Shown here one piece after another: positions 43,543 to 51,019 of a DNA stretch of 64,000 bases (position 1 is the first letter of the stretch; each line of letters begins with the position of its first letter). The stretch is from Paramixta manurensis (GTDB lineage: Bacteria > Pseudomonadota > Gammaproteobacteria > Enterobacterales > Enterobacteriaceae): contig NZ_CP054212.1 in assembly GCF_013285385.1 (NCBI RefSeq), forward strand, positions 2,914,001-2,978,000, read 5' to 3'. The notes beneath the pieces were generated by a model, which was not told where the DNA came from, made no database searches, and worked only from the letters and a program-made list of their open reading frames with translations. A program made the position numbers and the translations under genes.

Positions 43543-44167
43543 CTTTTTTCCTTTCTTTTAAAAGTCTGGTTGGTGTTCCGGCTACAACGACATAATCAGG
43601 AATATTTCTTATAACAACAGAACCAGAACCAATAATACTCGAACAACCAATCTTTAGCTGACCATTGACCACGGTGCAACTGCCGATAAAGGTTTTTTCA
43701 CCGACAAATACATCCCCGTTTAATACCACGTTAGTTGAAATATTAGAGCAGTATGATACATGATTTCCATGCTCAACAAGGGCTCTGGTATTCACAACGA
43801 CACAGTCTTCTAAATGAGAATCACAATTTACAATGGCCATCTTGCCGATATAAATGCAGGTTCCCAACGTCGATCGTTTAGATACAATAGCCGTCTTATC
43901 AATAACGTTGATGGTTTCTAAATTATATTCTTTTACTTTTTGAAACCAATACGCGCGGTCATCGGGGTCTCCAATCGCGATAAAGAAATAAAAGGCCTCA
44001 CTAGACGGGACATCATCCAACGTATGTCCCAAGATGGGAAAGTCTTGATGGCGACCAGACTTGAGGCTATCGATAAAACCGATGAGTTCATACTCATCAT
44101 GATCTAAACTGTCTATAACCGCTTTTGCAAAACCGCCGGCACCAATAATGATTAATTTTTTCCTCAT
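43535..44167 (-). CDS. neuD: NeuD sialic acid O-acetyltransferase
   Basis: 210 residues (E. coli K1 NeuD 207). An N-terminal PglD-like Rossmann part (KLIIIGAGGFAKAVIDSL, ELIGFIDSLKSG) and a left-handed beta-helix of hexapeptide repeats with EHGNHVSYCSNISTNVVLNG, GSCTVVNGQLKIG and IGSGSVVIRNIP. NeuD uses acetyl-CoA to O-acetylate sialic acid before activation and supports NeuB activity. The ATG at 44167 (MRKKLIII) agrees with known NeuD; the frame is open 16 codons earlier at 44215 without a better ribosome site. Confidence 0.92.
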   Translation of the reverse strand: MRKKLIIIGAGGFAKAVIDSLDHDEYELIGFIDSLKSGRHQDFPILGHTLDDVPSSEAFYFFIAIGDPDDRAYWFQKVKEYNLETINVIDKTAIVSKRSTLGTCIYIGKMAIVNCDSHLEDCVVVNTRALVEHGNHVSYCSNISTNVVLNGDVFVGEKTFIGSCTVVNGQLKIGCSSIIGSGSVVIRNIPDYVVVAGTPTRLLKERKKDV

Positions 44168-44243
44168 TGAGACACCATCAGTGAAGTGAATTATGAAAGC
44201 CCGATATTTAAACAACCGGGTAATGAATAGTTAACGTGCCATT

Positions 44244-45239
44244 TTATTCAGAAACAAAGGTGATATCGTCCTTTTTTTCATGCACGAATTCATACTTCAG
44301 AGTTAGGTCCAGTCCCTGAGATAACGTGTAAGGCGCAGTGAAACCACTGCTGTGTACTTTAGTAGCATCAAACTGCGTGGTGGCACAAAATTTCTTCACA
44401 CGAACTGCGCTTATAGCATATTTTGTACCTGTTAATTTACTCAGGATATCAAAACAGTATCCGCCCAACATCCCGAGAGGATAAGGCAAATGCACGGAAG
44501 GAATTTTCTTTTCAAGGCTTTTTTCAACTTCGGCAACCAACTGATTCATGTTAAGATCAGGTTTATCGACATAGTTAAAGACATCATATCCAGGCTGTAT
44601 ATTCAGAAGCCTAAACTTAATAAATTCGATAATATTACCAACATAGGCCATCGACTTATAATTATTACCGGCTCCAACCATAGCAAATTTCCCCCCAGCG
44701 ATTTGCCTGAGCAGGTTGTAAACATTGCCACGATTACGTTCGCCAAAAATTACCGTTGGCCGGACAATAGTAAGTGAACGCTGGTCAGGTTCTTTTTTAT
44801 GCCATTCCCGTAACACCTCTTCGGCCTGCCACTTACTTTTTCCGTAATGATTAAACGGATCTTGGGGATGTGCTTCGTCAGGGTTTTTCTTATTCAGGCC
44901 ATAAACGGCAACGGAACTGGTAAAAATAATATTTTTAACGTTATTTCTTTCCATTGCAGCAAGAACATTACGTGTTCCCTGAACATTAACATCGTAATAT
45001 AATGAAGTCGGATTCACATCATCGCGGTGTTCCGCCGCCAGTAAAACAACAGTTTTGAAACCGGACAGGATATTGTCCAGTTGTTCCTGGCTACGAATAT
45101 CGCCTGATACTGTAATCTCAGGATAAAAATGGCTTTGTTGTTTATCGAAATTGGTGATATCGAAATCATTTTGGGCAACTTCTATAAGTCTTGTACCAAC
45201 AAACCCTGACGCGCCAATAAACAGAACTTTATCTTTCAT
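44244..45239 (-). CDS. NAD-dependent epimerase/dehydratase (extended SDR)
   Basis: 331 residues. Rossmann motif GASGFVG (9-15), S108/S109, Y132-x3-K136 catalytic pair (HYGKSKW), and IVRPTVIFGERNRGNVYNLL. Next to a WecA-type transferase it may be a UDP-GlcNAc 4-epimerase (Gne-like) or a 4-keto reductase that prepares the first sugar. The sequence does not let me choose. Second gene of the JUMPstart operon and more A/T-rich than galE. Confidence 0.78.
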   Translation of the reverse strand: MKDKVLFIGASGFVGTRLIEVAQNDFDITNFDKQQSHFYPEITVSGDIRSQEQLDNILSGFKTVVLLAAEHRDDVNPTSLYYDVNVQGTRNVLAAMERNNVKNIIFTSSVAVYGLNKKNPDEAHPQDPFNHYGKSKWQAEEVLREWHKKEPDQRSLTIVRPTVIFGERNRGNVYNLLRQIAGGKFAMVGAGNNYKSMAYVGNIIEFIKFRLLNIQPGYDVFNYVDKPDLNMNQLVAEVEKSLEKKIPSVHLPYPLGMLGGYCFDILSKLTGTKYAISAVRVKKFCATTQFDATKVHSSGFTAPYTLSQGLDLTLKYEFVHEKKDDITFVSE

Positions 45240-45296
45240 AGATTACTCAAAGGGTTATGACTAGTTCTAGCCTCAAATACCATCCCTGAGGCACCA

Positions 45297-46343
45297 CTAT
45301 TTAATAGCAAGTAATTTTTCAAATGTCATTTTTAACTTTTCTGCGGTATTCGTTATTATGTTCAAGAAAAGGAAGCTGCCAAAGAACAAAACTAACGACC
45401 AAAATTCTTCAATATGTAAGCTGCCTAACCAAATACCGATCGTAGCAAATAGCAGCGCGCCTGATAACATTATTGCTAACGTACCACGCCCACTAAACCC
45501 CGCCCTTAACAACACATGATGTAAATGTTCTCTATCCGGTTTAAACGGACTGTCGCCGCGGCGGATACGGGCAATCATCACCCGCAACATATCCATTAGC
45601 GGCACGGCAATCAGCCATAACGCGGTCACCGGCCGCATCACGGCATCCGGACCCTGCGTGGCGAGAATCAATAACCAAATAACCGTGAAGCCGATAAGCG
45701 TGCTACCGGCATCGCCCATAAAGACTTTGAATTTTTTGCCCCACGGAATACCAAGATTGAGCAGAATATAGGGCAGACAGGCAGCCATGAGGCAGAGACA
45801 CCATAACGCGAGATACTGATTACCGCCCATATAGAAGACCACGCCTAACGCGCCAAAGGTTACGGAAGAGAGCGCGCCTAACAGGCCATCGATGCCATCC
45901 ACCATATTGAAGGCATTAATCGCCCCAATTACTGCAAATAAGGTGACGACATAACCAAAGGCACCAAGTATCAGTTCGTAACCAAACAGCACCCTACCCA
46001 GCGAACCGAGATAGAGACCATCCCACATCATGATCCCGGCAACCAACGCCTGTAATCCAATACGCGGCAGCACCGGCAGATCAAAGCGGTCGTCCAGTAC
46101 ACCAACCATCATCAGCAACGTGGCGCAAATCATATAGATGTCAAAATCGGGCAGCCATGAGGGCTGAAGGGCGTATAGCAGCCACAATGACAGATAAACC
46201 GATACCCCGCCAACCAGTGGAATGTGACCGTTATGATGTTTACGCGCATTTGGCTTATCGACCAGCCCTACTTTGCGGGCTGCTTTGCGGGCGATAAAAA
46301 GTAATGCCAACGCGCCGAGGAAAACAAGAACGATTTCTTGCAT
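45297..46343 (-). CDS. WecA-type undecaprenyl-phosphate GlcNAc-1-phosphate transferase
   Basis: 348 residues (E. coli WecA 367), 10-11 TM segments. Family motifs are intact: DDRFD (84-88), NAFNMVDGIDG (143-153), FMGDAGS (208-214) and the C-terminal cytoplasmic HLHH (273-276) in PDREHLHHVLLRAGF. It is more like WecA than WbpL. It places HexNAc-1-P on undecaprenyl phosphate, the first step of O-unit synthesis. The ECA wecA gene is normally elsewhere, so this is probably a second copy dedicated to the O-antigen. First gene after the JUMPstart. Confidence 0.88.
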   Translation of the reverse strand: MQEIVLVFLGALALLFIARKAARKVGLVDKPNARKHHNGHIPLVGGVSVYLSLWLLYALQPSWLPDFDIYMICATLLMMVGVLDDRFDLPVLPRIGLQALVAGIMMWDGLYLGSLGRVLFGYELILGAFGYVVTLFAVIGAINAFNMVDGIDGLLGALSSVTFGALGVVFYMGGNQYLALWCLCLMAACLPYILLNLGIPWGKKFKVFMGDAGSTLIGFTVIWLLILATQGPDAVMRPVTALWLIAVPLMDMLRVMIARIRRGDSPFKPDREHLHHVLLRAGFSGRGTLAIMLSGALLFATIGIWLGSLHIEEFWSLVLFFGSFLFLNIITNTAEKLKMTFEKLLAIK

Positions 46344-46384
46344 GGTTGCACCAGTAATAAATTGCCTAAAAGTGGTTGAAATAC

Positions 46385-46423
46385 CACGCTACCGCCCCTG
46401 GCTTTTCGCTACCAGACGCTTAG
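46385..46423 (-). promoter_or_regulatory. JUMPstart element with ops (RfaH recruitment site)
   Basis: On the minus strand, 46423 to 46385 matches the JUMPstart consensus, with the last 20 bases AAGCCAGGGGCGGTAGCGTG identical (as I recall it) and TCTGGTAGC further upstream with a spacer one base shorter. It ends in the ops core GGCGGTAGCGTG (46396-46385). A candidate -10 TATGCT (46445-46440) lies just upstream. RfaH binding here lets transcription run through the long O-antigen operon starting 42 bp on. Confidence 0.93.
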
Positions 46424-46894
46424 GTGATTACCCTAATCAAGCATAGTCAGAGTAAGTTTATTAGCCGCTTTTTTTATCGGGACAACGTCAAAAGCCGCCA
46501 TCTCCCGTTGATGAATTGGTAACAATTCTCGTACTATCGGCGCGCACAAACAAGCTTAAATTAGGCCGTTTTGGGCTAGCTATCAGAAAAATCCAGGGTG
46601 TAAGGTGTTAAACGTTCATTTATTACTCGAAAAGGCGAACATTTGTACCTTAAAAAAGCTTTTGCTTATTGTGCCTTTAAGACTTTTTCCCCTAATGTAA
46701 GGGTAAAAAATGTCAATCTGAATACCCATTGTTTTATCTGATTGAGGCACGGTTTAGAAAGGATATGATGGTGAGCGAGCGCCAGAGAACGGACAGGCCA
46801 TTTTTCAGCCTACAGCGTGGATACCCGGCTTGGCTGCTGTTAAACCTTCACGCCAAATGCCGGGCATCCACAAAAGATTAAATAAATTTAACCA
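46424..46894 (-). other. Non-coding stretch between galE and the O-antigen operon
   Basis: This is the main part of a 551-bp gap with no ORF I can support. It is A/T-rich on the JUMPstart side and must hold the O-antigen promoter. On the galE side, GTGGATACCCGGC (46817-46829) and GCCGGGCATCCAC (46859-46871) form a 13-bp near-perfect inverted repeat (one mismatch) with a 29-nt spacer, 24 bp past the galE stop. No U-run follows it, so it is a processing or stability hairpin, or a Rho-linked end, rather than a canonical terminator. Confidence 0.6.
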
Positions 46895-47908
46895 TTAACG
46901 ATAACCTTGCGGATTTTTCGACTGCCAATGCCAGGTATCACGCATCATGTCATCTATACCGCGCGTTACCCGCCAGTTCAGCTCTTTATCCGCCAATGCC
47001 GCATCTGCCCAGAAGGCGGCAAGGTCGCCATCACGGCGCGGTAAAATTTGGTAAGGAATCGGCTTACCGCAGGCTTTTTCGAACGCTTTTACCATTTCCA
47101 GCACCGAATAGCCTTTTCCGGCGCCAAGGTTATAGGCTTTATAGCCACTGATTGCTGACAAATGATCGAGCGCTTTCAAATGCCCTTCAGCCAGATCAAC
47201 CACATGGATATAGTCACGCACGCCGGTACCATCTTTGGTGTCATAATCATCACCAAAGATACCCACTTTTTCCAGCCGACCAATTGCAACCTGGGCAATA
47301 TACGGCAGCAGGTTGTTAGGTATGCCGTTCGGGTCTTCACCAATTTCGCCAGACTCATGTGCGCCAACCGGGTTAAAATAGCGCAGCGCGATAGCCTTAA
47401 ACTGGTTATCTGCTTTCGCATAGTCCGCCAGCACTTGTTCCACCATCAGTTTTGACGTGCCATACGGGCTGGTGGTGCCGCCAATCGGCGTGGTTTCAAC
47501 ATAGGGAACCGGAGCATTAGCGCCATACACCGTGGCGGAAGAGCTGAAAATAAACTGCTGAATGCCCGCGCTGCGCATCTCCTCCAGTAACACTACCGTT
47601 CCGGAGACATTATTTTCATAATATTCGAGCGGCTTACGCGTTGACTCGCCAACCGCTTTTAAACCCGCGAAATGGATAACCGCGTCCACAGTATGCTGAG
47701 CAAAGATGCTCCGCAGGCAATCACGGTCAAGGATATCCCCCTCAACAAAAGCCGCTGCTTTCCCTGCCAGCTTCTCAACGCGGCGTAATGACTCACGCGA
47801 CGCGTTACTCAGGTTATCCAGCACCACAACATCATCGCCACGCTGTAAGAGCGCCAGCACCGTATGAGAGCCGATATACCCTGCCCCGCCAGTTACTAAA
47901 ATAGCCAT
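46895..47908 (-). CDS. galE: UDP-glucose 4-epimerase
   Basis: 337 residues (E. coli 338). LVTGGAGYIGSHTVLAL NAD motif, SSSATVYG with catalytic S, YGTSKLMVEQ (Y-x3-K), RYFNPVGAHESGEIGEDP, and the ending RVTRGIDDMMRDTWHWQSKNP. Interconverts UDP-Glc and UDP-Gal for the polysaccharides. In Pantoea and Erwinia, galF-galE close the EPS locus, as here. 51 bp after galF, so co-transcribed. Confidence 0.95.
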   Translation of the reverse strand: MAILVTGGAGYIGSHTVLALLQRGDDVVVLDNLSNASRESLRRVEKLAGKAAAFVEGDILDRDCLRSIFAQHTVDAVIHFAGLKAVGESTRKPLEYYENNVSGTVVLLEEMRSAGIQQFIFSSSATVYGANAPVPYVETTPIGGTTSPYGTSKLMVEQVLADYAKADNQFKAIALRYFNPVGAHESGEIGEDPNGIPNNLLPYIAQVAIGRLEKVGIFGDDYDTKDGTGVRDYIHVVDLAEGHLKALDHLSAISGYKAYNLGAGKGYSVLEMVKAFEKACGKPIPYQILPRRDGDLAAFWADAALADKELNWRVTRGIDDMMRDTWHWQSKNPQGYR

Positions 47909-47959
47909 CCGGACTCCTTTACCTGCCGCGCAATGCGCGGCGAATAAGAAAAAGAGGGG

Positions 47960-48856
47960 TTATTTTGCCAGTAATTTCTGGATTTGTTCGCGAAATTCGC
48001 GCCCCTGGGTATTACTCCGTAGACCATAAGAGACAAATGCCTGCATATAGCCCAGCTTACGACCACAGTCGAAGCTCCGCCCGGTCATCAGGCAGGCATC
48101 AACCGGTTTTTTCTTACCTAAATTGGCAATTGCGTCAGTTAACTGAAAACGGCCCCATGCGCCTGGCTCCAGGGTTTCCAACTCTTGCCAAATATCCGCT
48201 GAAAGCACATAGCGCCCAACGGCGAACAAATCGGAACCTAAGGTTTCAGGATGCTCTGGTTTCTCAACATAATCCACAATCTGGCTAACCGCACCTTCAT
48301 TATCCAGCGGCTCCTGTGTCTTGATCACGGAATATTCAGAAAGGTCGGCATCGGTCATATGCTTCGCCAACACCTGGCTGCGCCCGGTCTCTTCGAAACG
48401 CGCCACCATTGCGGCAAGGTTATAGCGCAAGTGATCGGCGGTTGAATCATCCAGCAAAATATCCGGCAGCACCACCACAAAAGGATTATCGCCAATCATC
48501 GGGCGTGCGCACAGCACCGAATGACCTAAACCCAACGGCTGTGCCTGGCGGACGTTCATGATGGTGACGCCGGGAGGACAGATCGACTGCACTTCGCTCA
48601 GCAATTGGCGTTTAACGCGTGCTTCAAGCAGCGCTTCGAGCTCGTAGGTGGTATCAAAATGGTTTTCCACCGCGTTCTTGGAAGCGTGCGTGACCAGAAC
48701 GATTTCCTTGATGCCCGCCGCGACGCATTCATCAATGATGTATTGAATCATCGGTTTATCAACGATCGGCAACATCTCTTTAGGAATGGCTTTTGTAGCA
48801 GGGAGCATATGCATACCCAGACCCGCAACCGGGATAACTGCTTTAAGCTTGGTCAT
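47960..48856 (-). CDS. galF: GalF, GalU-like UTP-glucose-1-P uridylyltransferase homologue
   Basis: 298 residues (E. coli 297). VIPVAGLGMHMLPATKAIPKEMLP: the M-H in GLGMHMLP (12-19) separates GalF from GalU, which has T-R there. TIMNVRQAQPLGLGHSVLCA and FVVVLPDILLDD are typical. GalF modulates GalU and thereby the UDP-glucose supply. It has its own promoter region because a terminator lies between it and the EPS operon. Confidence 0.93.
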   Translation of the reverse strand: MTKLKAVIPVAGLGMHMLPATKAIPKEMLPIVDKPMIQYIIDECVAAGIKEIVLVTHASKNAVENHFDTTYELEALLEARVKRQLLSEVQSICPPGVTIMNVRQAQPLGLGHSVLCARPMIGDNPFVVVLPDILLDDSTADHLRYNLAAMVARFEETGRSQVLAKHMTDADLSEYSVIKTQEPLDNEGAVSQIVDYVEKPEHPETLGSDLFAVGRYVLSADIWQELETLEPGAWGRFQLTDAIANLGKKKPVDACLMTGRSFDCGRKLGYMQAFVSYGLRSNTQGREFREQIQKLLAK

Positions 48857-48917
48857 ATTTTTTCCATGTAACGATGTGAAAATGTTGATGAATTATGCAT
48901 TAAATTAGCTTCATCAC

Positions 48918-48923
48918 AGTATA
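48918..48923 (-). promoter_or_regulatory. Candidate galF -10 box
   Basis: On the minus strand TATACT (48923-48918) lies 62 bp upstream of the galF start and downstream of the EPS terminator. The -35 region 17 bp upstream (TTCCAA) is weak. Confidence 0.4.
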
Positions 48924-49003
48924 ATCTTTGTCTGAAAATTTGGAAAGTTTAGACTCACCATCTCTTTCTGCTGGAAACTCATGCAATGGAATAAATATGC
49001 TAC

Positions 49004-49037
49004 GCAAAAAAAATGCTGATTTAATATCAGCATTTTT
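49004..49037 (-). terminator. Intrinsic terminator ending the EPS operon
   Basis: On the minus strand AAAAATGCTGAT (49037-49026) pairs with ATCAGCATTTTT (49020-49009), and a run of eight T ends the structure. It lies 20 bp after the stop of the last EPS glycosyltransferase, making galF-galE a separate unit. Confidence 0.9.
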
Positions 49038-49057
49038 ATTTTATGTCTTATTACCAG

Positions 49058-50059
49058 TCAGGATGCCACAAGGCGCATTTTCCGCAATCCGAAGCGCAAC
49101 ACTCGGTAAAGGAAGAAATTAAAACCAGCTATCTTACTCATAATATTGGCGTATTTATCATACACGCGATTATATTTCTGCTGCGTTTCAGGGCTCAACT
49201 GCAAACGAGACGCCTTTTTAATTAACATAATATTAATAATATTTAAAATAATCCGCTGTCTGAGATTATTACGGCTTACCTGATTACGGCTATTAACTAA
49301 TAATGACTCGATTGCATCAATGCTGGAAAGATAGCCGATAATATTCTTTTCACTACGCCCGCTGTTCATTATCGAACCGGGGCGCACGCGACGCTTGAAG
49401 AATACACGGTCAGTGACCACCGTTTCCCCCGCCGCAAAGAACATACGCGGCGTAAATTCTTCGTCTTCGTGAATAATAGGCTTAAAAAACAGCCCATTTT
49501 CCACCTGAACACGCCGTGAGTACACATATAACCAAGCATTAGGATAAAACACCGCGCGTTGAGAGAGCTGATTAAACGCCTCTTCACCGCTCGAGAATGT
49601 CGCCTCCATACCACGGCGATAACGCGGCAGTTTGGTTGCTTCCGCCGCGGCGGCATCGTCGGCCAGCGGGTCAATGAATGACTCCGCAGAGAACGCGTAC
49701 ACCTCTGTATTCGGGTGTTGCGCAACCACCTGATGGAAGCGCTCAACTAAATCGTCAACCAGAATGTCATCGGAATCGAAATAGTAAAGATAATCGCAGG
49801 TTGCGGCGCGCGTCCCGACATTCCTCGCCTCACCCAACCCCTGGTTTTCGGTATGGATAATGGTAACGTGCTCTAGCGCCCCATAAAGCGACTCGGCCAG
49901 ATCGCCAGAACCATCGGTCGAGCCATCATCAACAATGATGATCTCCTCAGGTTGAACCGTCTGGTTCAACACCGAATCGACGGCCAGCGCGAGGTAGCGT
50001 TGCACATTATAGACCGGGATCACTACCGATAACGTTGCGCGTGTCTTTGGCTCATTCAT
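49058..50059 (-). CDS. Family-2 glycosyltransferase, last gene of the EPS operon
   Basis: 333 residues. GT-A motifs: LSVVIPVYNVQRYLALAVDSVL, VDDGSTDGSG and YYFDSDD (metal-binding DxD). The acceptor region has IIHEDEEFTPRMFFAA. The start ATG 50059 overlaps the stop of the pyruvyl transferase gene (ATGA); the frame is open 6 codons further up. AmsK-type or WcaA-like, sugar unknown. Confidence 0.82.
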   Translation of the reverse strand: MNEPKTRATLSVVIPVYNVQRYLALAVDSVLNQTVQPEEIIIVDDGSTDGSGDLAESLYGALEHVTIIHTENQGLGEARNVGTRAATCDYLYYFDSDDILVDDLVERFHQVVAQHPNTEVYAFSAESFIDPLADDAAAAEATKLPRYRRGMEATFSSGEEAFNQLSQRAVFYPNAWLYVYSRRVQVENGLFFKPIIHEDEEFTPRMFFAAGETVVTDRVFFKRRVRPGSIMNSGRSEKNIIGYLSSIDAIESLLVNSRNQVSRNNLRQRIILNIINIMLIKKASRLQLSPETQQKYNRVYDKYANIMSKIAGFNFFLYRVLRFGLRKMRLVAS

Positions 50060-51012
50060 AAACTTATCAGCTCGCACTCCGGAACATCTTTAGTCCATGC
50101 CTCATAATAGCCTGAGTTCTTACCGTAGGAGTTATCCAGCAATTTGGTTTTAACGCCCAGTAAGCAACAAAGGATATGCCCGTGCATCCGCGAAGTTACT
50201 ACGGTATCAAATGACATAAAGTAATCATTCACCCGCGCGACCAGGCCATCAGTATAGGTTCCCCAGGAAGACGAGGTACCGATAAGGCCACTGGAAAGCG
50301 CTTTGTTCACGCGCTCGGTCCTCTCAAGCAACTTCAGCTTCTTACGATCCTTATCGGTGCAGATATCTTCCCAGTCTTCATATTTATCAGGTGATGGCAA
50401 TTGGATCTCGGCTGAAACTTTGCCGCCCTCAATATCTTTCCTGATCATCCATAACGTATCCCGCTTGATCTCGGCGCGGTTCTGCTGCGGGAACACGCCC
50501 CACAGTGAATGCGCCATATCCGGGCAAAGCTCTACGTCATCGCAAAAATGTTCCTGCAAAATTTTCTGGCTACGTACATCGCGGCAAAAAATCGTTAAAT
50601 TTTTGTGGCTACGCATAATATTGCCGGACTTCAGCATTTCGTTGTGATCGTTAAAATGCAGTGTCTGCGGCAGGAAGACGATTTTGTGGCGCGGAAATTT
50701 TTTCACCACCGCTTCACGCAAGCGTTGGTGCGGCACATACAGGTCGCCAAAATTACCGCCGCCGTGCAGCAGGATAATCACGTCTTCCGGTAAGCTTTTC
50801 GTCTCTTCAACATATTTCAGGCTGCTCTTGTCAGTACGACGCGCCAGTACCTGATAATTACGTTCTTTAAAGAACTGCTCGGTTCCTTTATAAATCAGCA
50901 AATCACCAACGTTAAGATGAAGCGGTATATCCAGGTACACCACTTTGCTGCCATGAGGTACAACACGATCAATAACAGACAGCTTGTCTTTAAGAATGCT
51001 CATTGGATGCAT
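50056..51012 (-). CDS. Polysaccharide pyruvyl transferase (AmsJ/WcaK-like)
   Basis: 318 residues. Family marks: LHLNVGDLLIYKGTEQFF, LLHGGGNFGDLYVPHQ, FCRDVRSQKIL, SRMHGHILCCLLG and LDNSYGKNSGYYEAW. It transfers a pyruvate ketal from PEP to a sugar of the EPS unit, adding a negative charge. No strong SD is seen for ATG 51012 or for the alternative at 51003. Follows wzxC by 7 bp. Confidence 0.85.
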   Translation of the reverse strand: MHPMSILKDKLSVIDRVVPHGSKVVYLDIPLHLNVGDLLIYKGTEQFFKERNYQVLARRTDKSSLKYVEETKSLPEDVIILLHGGGNFGDLYVPHQRLREAVVKKFPRHKIVFLPQTLHFNDHNEMLKSGNIMRSHKNLTIFCRDVRSQKILQEHFCDDVELCPDMAHSLWGVFPQQNRAEIKRDTLWMIRKDIEGGKVSAEIQLPSPDKYEDWEDICTDKDRKKLKLLERTERVNKALSSGLIGTSSSWGTYTDGLVARVNDYFMSFDTVVTSRMHGHILCCLLGVKTKLLDNSYGKNSGYYEAWTKDVPECELISL

Positions 51013-51019
51013 AATAACG

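Noticed and set aside
40077..44167. Legionaminic or pseudaminic acid pathway
   Set aside because: The partner genes of those pathways (PseB/PseC/PseH/PseG or LegB/LegC/LegH) are absent. NeuD-B-A-C order and lengths agree with Neu5Ac synthesis.
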